64,000 nt of DNA, from assembly GCA_033980235.1 (NCBI GenBank), contig CM067075.1, positions 19,170,844 to 19,234,843 on the forward strand. The letters run 5' to 3'. Positions 1-10,675 of the stretch are shown one piece after another (the first letter of the stretch is position 1; each line of letters begins with the position of its first letter). Under the pieces are notes generated by a model. That model was not told the origin of the DNA. It was given only the letters and a program-made list of their open reading frames with translations, and made no database searches. The stretch is from Diadema setosum (Eukaryota; Echinodermata; Echinoidea; Diadematoida; Diadematidae). The position numbers were made by a program, and so were the translations under genes.

Positions 1-557
1 TTCCTCTTCTTTGTCTTAATTGTATGTGACTGCCCCCAATCTGTATGCATAATGCATGCTGTATGTACCCTCCCATTGTGATCATATTTAATTTCATTCC
101 TACATTATTGAAAACTACACACATTTTTCTGTGTTGCCTTTTTCATATCTATTCACATGCATTACACGTTGATTATTTGTCTTTACTGTTAATCACTCCA
201 CCGTATCATCCCATTCTTGACAATTGTCTTTGTGCATGACACATTGTTATTTCTTGTTCTTGTGACTTTCCTCACTTATCTTTCCTTCATGTCTGCCTCT
301 GTTTGCCATGCCACTAAAATACATTTTTCTTGTTTATTTCCTTCATTTTGGCACAAAACAATTTTACCCATTTTCTCTCAATCCTGTTTGATATCTTACA
401 TGTCTGGTGATATTGTTTGATCGTGATAACCTTTGACATGGTTGTGAATTTGGTACTAATGTATCCTGGCGTCTGGTGGCAATCCTCCCTTCCCTCCATC
501 TCCTCCCCACCTGTCCTTCTCCATCTTCCCCTTCCCTTCTATCTGTCTTTCTGCCAG
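1..557 (+). other. NDUFA10 intron (3' end)
   Basis: Pyrimidine-rich sequence, especially 470-556 (CT-rich with few AGs), ending in the acceptor at 557. No coding peptide of the NDUFA10 family is visible here. The open frames in this stretch have no recognisable product. Confidence 0.75.
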
Positions 558-692
558 CCTCATGAACAGGACATCCCTGTGGAGTACCTGCAGCACATAG
601 AGGATGAGTACAAGGAGAAGTTTCTTCCCGCCATGGGAGAGACGTCGGAGGTGTTGGTGTACGATGTCAACAGTCCCAGGGATGTGGACAGG
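558..692 (+). CDS. NDUFA10: NDUFA10 exon encoding PHEQ...RDVDR
   Basis: 45 codons in phase 0. The acceptor is a CT-rich tract ending CTGCCAG at 557 and the donor is GTAAGA at 693. The peptide covers the helix around EYLQHIEDEYKEKF and the strand EVLVYDV. The conserved PHE at the exon start decides between the two nearby AG acceptors. Confidence 0.93.
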
Positions 693-3600
693 GTAAGACC
701 CACTCATCTGTACAGGAGGCATCTAGATATCTCATCAACCCATTCATGTTATACATACAATTTTAGCCTCTGCGCGGCCATGTCATTGCGCACACTCTGT
801 GGGGACTTGCACACATTTTCCAGCAGAGCTTTCCACCAAGATCATGTGATGTCTTGAGCTCTGTAGAAAGAGTATGACGATGTGCATGGTAAGATGGGGG
901 CACAGTGGCTTCAAAGCAGTTGGCCAATGAGATATCTCGATACCTCCTGTAGAGATCAGGGATAAGACCCCATAAAGCCACTGTTTAGACTCAGAATGCA
1001 TAATTTTCCTTGTTTCTTAATGTGTTCCCTCCATTCAGGCTATGTCTGCATTGAACTGGCCTTTGATTTTGATAGCTACTCGAGTTCTATGGAACTACTG
1101 TAAAACCAAATATTTTTGCATGCATAAAATTTGTGCGAATTTCGTTTGGAGCCAAGATTCAAGCAAAAGTTCATGTCTACACTATATGCATTGGAAACCA
1201 GTTAGCAATTTGCGAAAATTTCATGCTGTGAAAATATCTGGTTTTACGGTATTGGTGACTAAATGATTGGCACAATCAAGAAATGAGATTACTTAAGTGT
1301 TGCTCTATGGAAAAAATTATCTTGTTTCACCAATTTCCAAGAGGCTCAAACTAACTCAAAGTGGCAGTAAATCCAGTTTCGGGAAGGCTGATCAGGAAAA
1401 TGTTGGTACACACAGGTATTCACTTTGACAAAGTTTATGATTGGTTTTAACTCCTTATCTTTTCATGGCAGATGGTTGAGGATGTTGAGTTCTTGAAGTA
1501 TGAGCATCTTCCATGGAACGAGATGACTGACGACAACTTTGACAGGCTCTACAGATTGTGAGTACTACTGTGGTGTACTCAGCCTCTCTTGTACTGTCCT
1601 TCTTTTTATTATTTCTTTGTTAAGGAGGACATTTTATCAGGGTACACTGTACATTTAAAACTTGGATGATTCTTAAGAGAGCATGCCACGTTTCTGTTCT
1701 GTTTAGTTTATTAACAAATTAAGAAGCATTGTACATGAAATCAGAAATAGAAAATACATCACCAGATGTGATGGGTGTACTAGTATATATTGTAGGGCAA
1801 TTTATCGCTGGCCCCCGCATGCAACCAGTCTCAACTACTGATTGTGCATGCATGGTTAGCAAGTCTATATGTATTGTATGTGGGTTTATGCAGCTGATGC
1901 ACCACTATTTTTGTGCAACCAACAATTTAGCAGCAATGAGCATTGAAAGTGTGCCCAGCACACAAACACACAAAAGTCATGCATGGAATTCATTTTTTTT
2001 ATGAATTTTGCAAATGCTGTAGATCATTTCTTGGTTACTAGTATCTCTTTGCAGAAATCATAACCATAATACATGTCTCATTAGCATAGAGCAGAAACAG
2101 TTAAACAAAAGTCTTGCTAGCTTGGCAGTCCCCTTGACAGCAAAATCAGATATACAAAAGTCTTTTGTATCTTGGCGCTCCCCTTTAAAGATAATATAAA
2201 GTTTTGGTATTACCTCAAAAGTTTCCCTGAATTTCCTTGTCTTAGTTTGTGTTTCAGGTTAAAGTACCTTTCATATAACTAACACTGTGAGACTTACTCG
2301 CCCCAAAGTGCTCTCATGTCTTAGTAATCATGCAATAATGGTTTCGTACCAGAGCCGCCGCCGTACGGCGGCGAGGTAGTACACGTATTGTACGAAACCA
2401 TTATTGCATGGTAACTGCGACCAGCAGCGTGCAGCCCCATACACATACTGAGTAGCTAACTGCGACCAGCAGCCCCATTACGCATAGCTAAATGGGGCTT
2501 CACATTGTAGCTTACAGGATCATGACAGATTTAGTATCGCGGGTAAATATCAACTTAAAATCCCAAAAATTCTTCAATTTGAAGACTTACCAATTAAGTT
2601 GAAGTCTTGAAAACAGGCTTCGAACAACGTTTGGTTCTGCCAATAGCCCCTTTCTGTTCGAATTGATGACTGAATGTGACTCGGTCGAGAGGACCTTGGG
2701 AGAGCTACACTGAATTGACGGCCACTGAATTGGTAAGTCTTCAAATTGAAGATTTTTTTTGGATTTTAAGTTGATATTTACCCGCGATACTAAATCTGTC
2801 ATGATCCTGAATGCTACAATGCGAAGCCCCATTACACTATGCGAATGGGGCTGCTGGTCGCAGTTAATTGCATGATTACTAAGAAATGAGAGCACTTTGG
2901 GGTGAGTAAGTCTCACAGTGTTAGTTATTTGAAAGGTACTTTAACCTGAAACACGGAAATTCAGGGAAATTTTTGAGGTACCAAAACTTTTTATTATCTT
3001 TAAGGACCAGTTAAGATCTATAAACTTCTCCTCCTGCAGAGTGTTAAAAGGGTGTTATACTGAGCTTTGCTTTTGAGTAGCTTAAATTGCTATGACTACT
3101 CCTTATGGTTCTTCATTTCTGCTAGCCTAGTGGGTGAAGTAGAGAGCTTTGCTTCCACGTGTCAGCATTTAAACTCTGCTTAGAACAATAATTTCCTGTA
3201 TCGCTAGATTGACTGTTTTTCTGGTACATCAGCATGGCATCGTTACCAAAGAGAATGGAAGAAGCCACACGCAATGCACAGACAGTAGATATGGACAGGA
3301 CATGACTTTTTGTCTACCTATCATTGCATGACAACACTGACATAGTACATCAATTTCAGCTTGTGATTATAGTAGTTAGTACATGGGTATAGATGATAGA
3401 ATGGTGTGGAGGTGATTTTGCATTGAAACTGATTTCTTGTCTGCCTGCAGTGTGCGTAACAAGATGGAGGTGACGCGTTCTATGTGGATGCCCAAGTATC
3501 TCCCTGAGATCACCTTTGGAGCTGACCAGTTCAACAGCCTGACCCGAGACTTTGAGGAGGTGGGTGACCAGGCCCTCTGTTGTTACAGTTTTGCCAGCTC

Positions 3601-4424
3601 AGTTTGAGATTGTCGCCATATTGCTTCCAATCACAAAAGTCCTGCATGAGGCAGATGTATTCACCATGTGAAGCCTTAAACCGTTTGCCATGCAAAGTTT
3701 GGCCTGCTGAAATTTGACAGGTTCCCTGTCGTAACCAAGCACCAGAGCCCCTTTTAATTTGAGTTCCACCAACTCAGTTATAGACAGTTGCAATTTTCAA
3801 GTGTAGACCCTTATAACGTAAAGTTTTGTTAATTTTAGCTCACACTTTCTTTTTGTTGTATCCCAATGTGTATTTTTGACAGTGTTTAAATGAAAGCCCA
3901 TCCTTGACCTTTTTTTTTTTTTTTTTTTTTGCTCACTTTCTTGGCAAACCTTTGTCATAGAATAGATGCAACATCAAGAGATCTGACCTACTTTGCACAC
4001 CACATTTACAGCAGTGTGTGTGACTCGGTGACAAAATTGTATTGATGGCAACTTGGTCAAACCTTTTTTGTATGAGAGACTCTTGCAAGTGACAATAGCT
4101 GCAGTTCTCATTCACCATGGTTCATGATGTTCTTGCGAAAAGTGTGTTTTTTTCCCCTGCATTTGCATATTTCTGCACTGAGTTTTATGTCCCTTTTGAA
4201 TGAATATGCCTTATGAGTGTTATGATGTCATTTGTTTTGTTTTATGTTAACTTGATTCTTTTTTTTTTGGGGGGGGGGGATCTGTGAATAAAACTTCAAA
4301 GTATTGCTAGGATGACTGAAAAACATTTTGTCCCATTTGTTTTTAACAGAACCACTCCATTCACAAGGGATTCAAGCCAGGGTACAGTCCAGACCAACCC
4401 ATCTCCAAACTCTTCTTCAAGTAG
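558..4424 (+). CDS. NDUFA10: NDUFA10, C-terminal part (4 exons, 5' truncated by window)
   Basis: Accessory subunit of mitochondrial complex I (NADH:ubiquinone oxidoreductase), a member of the deoxynucleoside-kinase fold family without an established kinase role in the complex. Exons 558-692, 1472-1557, 3451-3559 and 4350-4424 join in frame (phases 0, 2, 0) into 134 residues and a TAG stop. They match the vertebrate C-terminus as I recall it: PHE..., EYLQHIEDEYKEKFLPAM (human-like AYLQDIENAYKKTFLPEM), VEDVEFLKYEHLPW, KYLPEITFGADQ (human-like IFLPEVTIGAHQ) and GFKPGYSP near the end. The last residues, PISKLFFK, differ from the vertebrate tryptophan-containing tail. The N-terminal kinase-like core and mitochondrial presequence must lie before position 1. 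All visible introns begin GT and end AG. The gene is convergent with SNX13. Identification is by remembered homology, not by a search. Confidence 0.93.
705..956. repeat. inverted-repeat element (MITE-like) just inside an NDUFA10 intron
   Basis: The left end (CATCTGTACAGGAGGCATCT, then AGATATCTCAT) recurs inverted at about 924-956 (ATGAGATATCTCGATACCTCC, then TGTAGAGAT). Arms are about 35 bp with a few mismatches. The element begins about 12 bases after the splice donor at 693. Confidence 0.7.
1096..1252. repeat. short MITE with TACTGTAAAACC ends
   Basis: The left end TACTGTAAAACCAAATATTT and the right end AAATATCTGGTTTTACGGTA form imperfect terminal inverted repeats of about 24 bp around 110 bp of AT-rich sequence. 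There is no coding capacity. Confidence 0.75.
1472..1557 (+). CDS. NDUFA10: NDUFA10 exon encoding MVEDVEFLKYEHLPW...
   Basis: 28 codons plus two bases. The acceptor is GGCAG at 1471 and the donor GTGAGT at 1558. The split codon TT|T gives F, followed by VRNKMEV in the next exon. The VEDVEFLKYEHLPW peptide matches the vertebrate VEDIEYLKFDKGPW stretch. Confidence 0.93.
2185..3003. mobile_element. TTAA-flanked palindromic element, family A, internally deleted copy
   Basis: Bounded by TTAA at 2185-2188 and 3000-3003, with terminal inverted repeats TTAAAGATAATA / TATTATCTTTAA. The arms run inward through GTTTCAGGTTAAAGTAC, GAGAGCACTTTGGGG (inverse) and TTGCATGATTACTAAG. Inner modules (AATTGATGACTGAATGTGAC) match the second copy at 6053-7068, but here one inner arm and the centre are missing. 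It lies in an NDUFA10 intron. The TTAA target duplication is the piggyBac-superfamily habit; no transposase is present. Confidence 0.85.
3451..3559 (+). CDS. NDUFA10: NDUFA10 exon encoding VRNKMEV...TRDFEE
   Basis: One base plus 36 codons. The acceptor is CTGCCTGCAG at 3450 and the donor GTGGGT at 3560. It contains the family-typical LPEITFGADQ strand and turn. Confidence 0.93.
3910..3930 (+). repeat. poly(T) tract in an NDUFA10 intron
   Basis: Uninterrupted T run of about 20 bases. The rest of the intron 3560-4349 is unique AT-rich DNA, plus a T/G run at about 4259-4279. Confidence 0.9.
4350..4424 (+). CDS. NDUFA10: NDUFA10 terminal coding exon
   Basis: 24 codons and TAG, with the acceptor TTTTAACAG at 4349. 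It encodes NHSIHKGFKPGYSP and then the C-terminal residues PISKLFFK. The KPGYSP motif aligns with KYSPGY in vertebrates, so this is the true C-terminus. Confidence 0.9.
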   Translation, partial: NHSIHKGFKPGYSPDQPISKLFFK

Positions 4425-4858
4425 GTCAGAGTTCATTGCCATGGCACCGCCCAGGGAGATGTAACCATGGAAATCTAGCAACCCTCACCTGATTGGTTGG
4501 AATGAACTGTGATGATGACGATGACAGAAGTTGTGACTTGCACCCAGCATGTGTCTGGTGTGTACAGATGTATGTCTCACTCCACAAGTTAACTGTGTGG
4601 CTGCAGACAGGGCTACAATTACGACACACATAAATCAGATGTTTAGCAGTGAAATGTTTTGTTACAGAAGCAATGATCCATTCTCACTGGACAGTGCTTT
4701 ATCATATCTAGTCTTTACAAGCTTCTTGCTGCATGCCAGGCATGACATGACAATGACAGGTTGAAAGAGTAGTTTAACATTATCTCAGTCCTACTATGAT
4801 CATTAGATTTACAAGGTCTCCAAGAAAAGCTTACATTTGTGCACCCATCTCTGGAAGA

Positions 4859-4864
4859 AATAAA
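4859..4864 (+). terminator. candidate poly(A) signal AATAAA (proximal)
   Basis: First AATAAA downstream of the NDUFA10 stop, 435 bases after it. No transcript evidence is available to show use. Confidence 0.35.
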
Positions 4865-5174
4865 GACATGTTCACATAAAGTAATGAGTGCCATTGACAG
4901 GGATATAAGTTTAATGTTAGGTCAAGGTAGAAGACTCCTATTGTTTGTTGTGCAGGAAACATTATAATTGTTCCCATGCTGTCTGGGGCTACTAAAAAGG
5001 AACAAAGAAGGACACACCATATTGTATGGGAGTTATTCATTTATATAGGACAGCTGTGTTTTGATACCACCATGGTCTCTCAATACTGTGAAGATGGCAT
5101 GATCCTGTCAAACATGTTTTGCTTTTTTCAACACACTTCATATAGCTATGCACAATGAGTGCCAGAATCATTGC

Positions 5175-5254
5175 TTAACCCGTCCCATACGAGAACTTGG
5201 TAACCTGTACATTAAGTCTATGGGCATTTCAGAATTCAGTATGAAATGGGTTAA
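5175..5254. repeat. very short TTAA-bounded element
   Basis: Begins TTAACCCGTCCCAT and ends ATGGGTTAA, giving 80 bp between and including TTAA sites. The ends resemble those of the 12,516 and 38,193 elements (TTAACCCGTT...AACGGGTTAA). It lies in the presumed NDUFA10 3' UTR. Confidence 0.55.
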
Positions 5255-5509
5255 AATGCACTGTATTTTGGACAGTTTTACTCAGATGAAAATTTAAATG
5301 TGCTTCATGCTTTGGTGTATGTGGCATCAGTGTTATGCTATTAATGATGCACCACAAGAGTGCATTTTGTCTATTTATGATATACACAATTTGTAGCCAA
5401 TAGAAAAAGAAAGCATTGATGAGATGGCAGAGTTTGATGTGTTTGATGTCTACATTGTCACAATTCATTCAGTGTGAGTGGCCCAGTCTAGTGAGGGACT
5501 TTATTTGTA

Positions 5510-5515
5510 AATAAA
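5510..5515 (+). terminator. candidate poly(A) signal AATAAA (distal)
   Basis: AATAAA preceded by TTTATTTGTA and followed by GT-containing sequence. A further AATAAA lies at 5563-5568, and either hexamer of this pair could serve the distal end. Confidence 0.35.
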
Positions 5516-6052
5516 TGAGTGTATGGAAACACTAATGACTTCTGAGAACAGAAAATACAGATAATAAAGTCATATTAAATGTTGAAAGAGAGGAAGGTTT
5601 GGAATGTTTTGTAATTTGTGTCCAAAGTTATCATGAGGTGGTCATTATGGAAAGCGATTTGACTGATTTTGCAGAAAGGTGTGTAATGCATACAATGTGT
5701 AGCTTCACCTGCACACTGTATACATGCATCTGCAGCTATCTTTGCCATATTTGAGTGATTGTGACGTAGTGTTTGATTTATGCGATTGATCATAATAAGC
5801 AACTTTTTTTTTTCCTGACCCTACAAAATAGTATCTGTAGAGTCCCTTCGAAACTTTATTGTTGTGTAAGTTAGACTAACCCCCTCAAGAATGTTGCTGA
5901 TGTTGCTACAGAAAGGCTAATGTAATACATTAAAGAGTAGAGGATTACATCATACCCATTCATGAACAGTTTCAGGGCACCTTTGTGGATTAGTGAACAA
6001 AAGTAATGTAGTAGGTGAGACCATCAAGCAAACAGGCCTCCTCGGGGATGGC

Positions 6053-7068
6053 TTAAAGATAATAAAAAGTTTTGGTACCTCAAAAGCTTCCCTGAATTTC
6101 CTTGTCTTGGTTTGTGTTTCAGGTTAAAGTACGTTGTCTGTGAGAATTACTCGCCCCAAAGTGCTCTCATGTCTTAGTAATCATGCAATAATGGTTTCGT
6201 ACCAGAGCCGACGCTGTACAGCGTCGATAAATATTGTACGAAACCACTGACTGCGAACAGCAGCGTGCAGCCCATTGTACGCATAGCTAACTGCGACCAG
6301 CAGCCCCATACGCATAGCGTAATGGGGCTTCGCATTGTAGCATTCAGGATCGTGACAGAATTAGTATCGCGGGTAAATGTCAACTTAAAATCCAAAAATT
6401 TCTTCGATTTGAAGACTTACCAATTAAGTTGAAGTATTGAAAACAGGCTTCGAACAACGTTTGGTTCTGCCAATAGTCCCTTTCTGTTCGAATTGATGAC
6501 TGAATGTGACTCGGTCGAGAGGACCTTGGGAGAGCTACATACACTGGATACCATGGCCAGCGCATGCGCACACAAACATCTTATCCGTTCATGGATTTGA
6601 AATTTGTGTGCATGCGATGTGTTCGCATGCACTGGCTGTAGTATTCAGTGTACTGTATGTAGCTCTCCTGAGGTCCTGTCGACCGAGTCACATTCAGTCA
6701 TCAATTCGAACAGAAAGGGACTATAGGCAGAACCAAACGTTGCCCGAAGCCTGTTTTCAATACTTCAACTTAATTGGTAAGTCTTCAAATTGAAGAATTT
6801 ATGGGATTTTAAGTTGACATTTACCCTGCAATACTAAATCTGTCCTGATCCTGAATGCTACAATGCGAAGCCCGATTACGCTATGCGTATGGGACTACTG
6901 GTCGCTATGCGTATGGGGCTGCTGGTTGCAGTTAATTGCATGATTACTAAGACATGAGAGCACTTTGGGGCGAGTAATTCTCACAGACAACGTACTTTAA
7001 CCTGAAACACAAACTAAGACAAGGAAATTCAAGGACACTTTTGAGGTACCAAAACTTATTATCTTTAA
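6053..7068. mobile_element. TTAA-flanked palindromic element, family A, complete foldback copy
   Basis: Bounded by TTAA at 6053-6056 and 7065-7068. Almost the whole element is an inverted repeat: the left arm 6053-about 6545 is mirrored by about 6655-7068 around a spacer of about 110 bp with GCATGCGCACACAAAC and GTGTGCATGCGATG. The modules CAGGCTTCGAACAACGTTTG and AATTGATGACTGAATGTGAC appear once per arm. The open frames inside are not conserved coding sequence: the same peptide recurs on both strands because of the palindrome. Confidence 0.88.
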
Positions 7069-7460
7069 TGTCACAGCCTTTGGAAGTTACTGAAGTAGCG
7101 ATAACATATTGCGCAGTATCTGTCAACAACAGCATTCATGTATTGAGAACTTTTAAAATGTGTCTTCCATGTGGTGCAGAAAAAAAAAAAAAAAAAAACT
7201 TCCCCTGTAGCAAACCCAAAACAACATTTATGACTTGCACTTTCATAGCTGGTGGAAGAAGGTATCTTAAGGACTGATACGTTTTGCTTCTCTTTGTCCG
7301 AATGGTGTGTTGGCAAGGATAGAAAATGTTTCGTGAGTGATGTATGACTTTGTGCTCAGTGTGCTGGATGAACATCTACAGTGTATCAAGAGACCTGTGT
7401 GTTAACTCCACTTCTCCATCCCTTCATGCTTCCTGCTATCCATAGACACACCCCATATCA

Positions 7461-7640
7461 CCATCCATCTATCCTTCAATTTGTCCATTCATTCACTCAA
7501 GTCCTACCCATCCATCCAAATTTCATTTATCCTTCCATCTATCCATTCATTCACATAGGACCTTCCTATCCATCCACATTTCATCTATCCTTCCACCTGT
7601 CCATTCATTTACATAAGTCCTACCCATCCATCCAAACTTC
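7461..7640 (+). repeat. minisatellite rich in CCATCCAT/CCATTCATTC
   Basis: About three imperfect units of roughly 55-60 bp, each with CCATCCA, TTTCAT, TATCCTTCCA and TGTCCATTCATT. The long plus-strand frame over it (7381-7854) is a repeat-driven open frame of S/P/H/I residues, not a gene. Confidence 0.8.
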
Positions 7641-10351
7641 TTCCACTTTCATTCTACCTTCTTCTCTATCATTCTCTATACAAGTCTCTACCTTTCTATT
7701 TCTACCTTTGCACCTATATTTTTTCATCTCATCTTCTACTATACCGACATTCAAATCTCATCTTGCACCAATGTTCACACACCAAACATTCATCCAAACT
7801 CCAAGAAAAAGGATGATGCATAGTGTCAGTATGTACATGTCATTGTCACACTGATGGTAGACTTACATGTGGATCATATTTTATTCAGTAGATCTTTCTT
7901 TTATCTGTCTATGTACACATATAGAAACACAATATACAGACCAGATATGTATCCACAATTATTACTTTTCAACAGTTCTGGAAAACACTTCCAAATATAA
8001 ACTTTATATTCACTTGCTATGTACATAGCATTGGTGATATCACAAACTGCACCAAACAATGCCATTTACTCTGGAGCTCAATATCAAACACACTCAAATG
8101 GTGAGCAAAAATATAAAAATCTACACAATGTGCACACACAAAAAAAGACATTTAGAAAGTACAAAATGTGCCTGGGATGTCCCTGACAGGACACAGGTAT
8201 ACTTCAGTTGGGGTTCTAATTTCAAGACAGTCACATAATATTTACTCTGTATTTGTGGTTGGGATAAGGGCACAAGAACATTTACTATAAAATCACCAAA
8301 ATAGGTCAATAGTCTCGTAAAGCATATCAACTTCTTCTGCAGATATCCTGCAGTCTTTTCAAACATAGTTGTTCCTCTGTGGACCTTTGATACATATTTT
8401 GTACTTCACATCAGATCTCAATTAGATCTCTTGTGATGCTACACCATATTTAGCAATCTACTAGAAAAGTCTTGTGTGGCAGTAGCACCTTTTCTCCACA
8501 TGTTCCTTTTGACAAAGGTGTCTGTGTAGTGATCATTCTACAAACTAGGACTACCACAATTGAGAACCTCTGGCAAAGTTATCAACATTTTACTTGCTCT
8601 AAAAATCTGATGAGAAATCTATCTAGTTCTTGGCTCAACTAAAAAAGGTAAGAGTCGTGTGGGCCATCTCTGCAGGTAAGTTTAATGCAGTGGCTGTCCC
8701 TCATGATGAAAGCCACGACTGCACTCTCTTGGTCCTGTGTGTTCATCTTATCTCTCACAGGGGCTCTCAATGGTATCTAAATATGTTTCCTGAGGATTAC
8801 TTAGCACTTTTATCACCTAGCAACGAAAAAATGCATCCACATGTATCAATATATTGGTACTAACGGTGTTTAAATCATAAGAGAGGTGACAGCAATACAG
8901 CCTGTACATGAATGTATTCTCTGGATGCTCAAAGTCTAAACATCTACAGTAGTTAGCAACAAATTAGTCATGAAGTTTTCACTTCTAATTCTTGAAGAAT
9001 TACCTTAAACCAACAATATGCAACACTCAAACACAGTCACTTAGTGAAGTGATGGGCAAAAAAAAAAAAAAAAAAGTGGAACAATGCCATCTATATTTTC
9101 TGTAATAACCACACATAGGAAACTTGTGAGCAAATGCCTTTACACTATGTTTTTGGAGCTAATGCTCTTTCAAACTCTCTAGATATTATCCCATTTTAAC
9201 TGTACATGGCATACTCATCACTCTTCAATCCTCTTTTTACTAGTTGATATATGAGATAATACCCAGAGAATACAAAGTGCATTTGTGCAATGTTTTCTTA
9301 TTTCTCGTCTTAAAAACCTTTTAAAGGATAAGAAACAAGATGGCAGTACAGTGAAGTCGCCTTGACTTATTTTTACACAGTGGAATGTGCAGTTTATGTT
9401 TGCTTATCTCTCAGTACTTGTGTTTATCTTCATGCTTCATGATTTCATGTAAAAAACAAAACAAAACAAAACAAAAGAAAAAAAAAAAGGGACTTCATAA
9501 TCCTGGATGGAAAATTCATAGAGAAGATTGTGCCAAACAAGTATAAAGGCATGTAAAGATGAATTACTTGAGTGCTAAGTACTATCTTTGGATTTGTAGA
9601 AAAACAAGCTTATTTATTGGTGTGAAATCAAAATGTTATTTCTGATGTTACATCCACACTGTACACATTCAACATATAATTTTGACAAGTGTGAAAGTAA
9701 TGGTATCAAAATCAAGTCTTAACAAATTCATCTATTCATCATTATCCAAAGTGGTGCAACAGTTTGCACACAGAAATTTTCTGAACATGAGGATTCTTCA
9801 TAACTATTCAAAAAAAAAAACCAAACATATATATATATATATGAATTCCTGTTCTTGGGAGTGATAGGAATGCATCAGATCAACAGGACAAGCTTTTACT
9901 GAACATCTATTACCTACCTATGTGCTTGCAGATTTGAAAAAAAAAAAAAAAAACCCCACCACACTACATATTATTACAAAAATTTGTCTTGGCTCTGAGA
10001 GGTCCAGATATGTTTTGCTGAGAGAGAAATGGTTCAGATCATAATGCATACATTTGCTTGCATCACTACCAGGGAGAATCTTCAGATTCTCTCTCCTCAA
10101 TAAAACAGAAACGATTATAGAACAGAAAATATTTGACATGTGTGTTTTGATAAATCTTTCTGCTTCAAATGAGATTCAAGTTCACAGAGGATTGAATGAC
10201 ACAGCTTCTCTTTAAACATATCCACTTATCTTCCCCCTTTCCCTTTATTAATGGTTTGGATAGAAGGAAGTGTGAAGACAGGTGGAAAACACTTTGCATT
10301 GCAGTTGACTTTTTAAGAAATCTAGGCATGAACTGAACAAAGCTGCACAGC

Positions 10352-10400
10352 ATACCTTCTACTTGTGAGAGACTAATGGTCTCTCACATGTAGAAGGTAT
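10352..10400. other. near-perfect 49-nt stem-loop
   Basis: Left arm 10352-10373 and right arm 10379-10400 are 22 bp each, with 21 of 22 positions paired and a 5-nt loop (TAATG). The arm begins ATACCTTCTAC and ends GTGAGAGAC. It lies in the presumed SNX13 3' UTR. It could be a short pre-miRNA-like hairpin, an RNA-protein site or the remnant of a foldback repeat. Confidence 0.8.
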
Positions 10401-10654
10401 TTATCATTTCACTACCTCCAATGGCAGTAAGATGCATAAAACATTCACACACACTGCATGGGCAGTTAGTTTATACAGAAAAGACACTCACATGTACATT
10501 TAATAACTTCAAATCAAATCATGCTGAGAGACATCTTCCCATCTCGTTTTACCTAAAACCATATTTGGTCTTCTGCAAGCACAGGCTACTTCAAAGATTA
10601 TTTAACATTTCAGAATCTCCATGTTAGAACAATGGTATCATATCCACAGCTAGA

Positions 10655-10675
10655 CCCCCCCCCCCCCCCCCCCCC
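10655..10675 (+). repeat. C21 homopolymer
   Basis: 21 consecutive C on plus, G21 on the SNX13-sense strand, flanked by CTAGA and ATTACAAG. The G run could form a quadruplex in a minus-strand transcript. Confidence 0.9.

Larger units (their letters stand above)
4425..5570 (+). other. NDUFA10: NDUFA10 3' UTR (end not fixed)
   Basis: Noncoding sequence following the TAG. AATAAA hexamers occur at 4859-4864, 5510-5515 and 5563-5568, so the transcript could end near 4.88 kb or near 5.53-5.59 kb. A short TTAA-flanked repeat sits at 5175-5254. The UTR extent is inference. Confidence 0.5.

Noticed and set aside
6417..6793. Recurring peptide VVRSLFS / SSPKVLSTESHSVINS on both strands and also at 2587-2916
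   Set aside because: The repetition is due to the palindromic family A elements; the frame is not conserved as protein and carries no known domain.
7381..7854. Plus-strand open frame of 157 codons
   Set aside because: It is the translation of the CCATCCAT minisatellite (S/P/H/I-rich), with no splice or family support.
8630..8863. 77-codon plus-strand frame MAQLKKVRVVW...
   Set aside because: No recognisable family, no splice support, and it lies in the presumed SNX13 3' UTR on the opposite strand.
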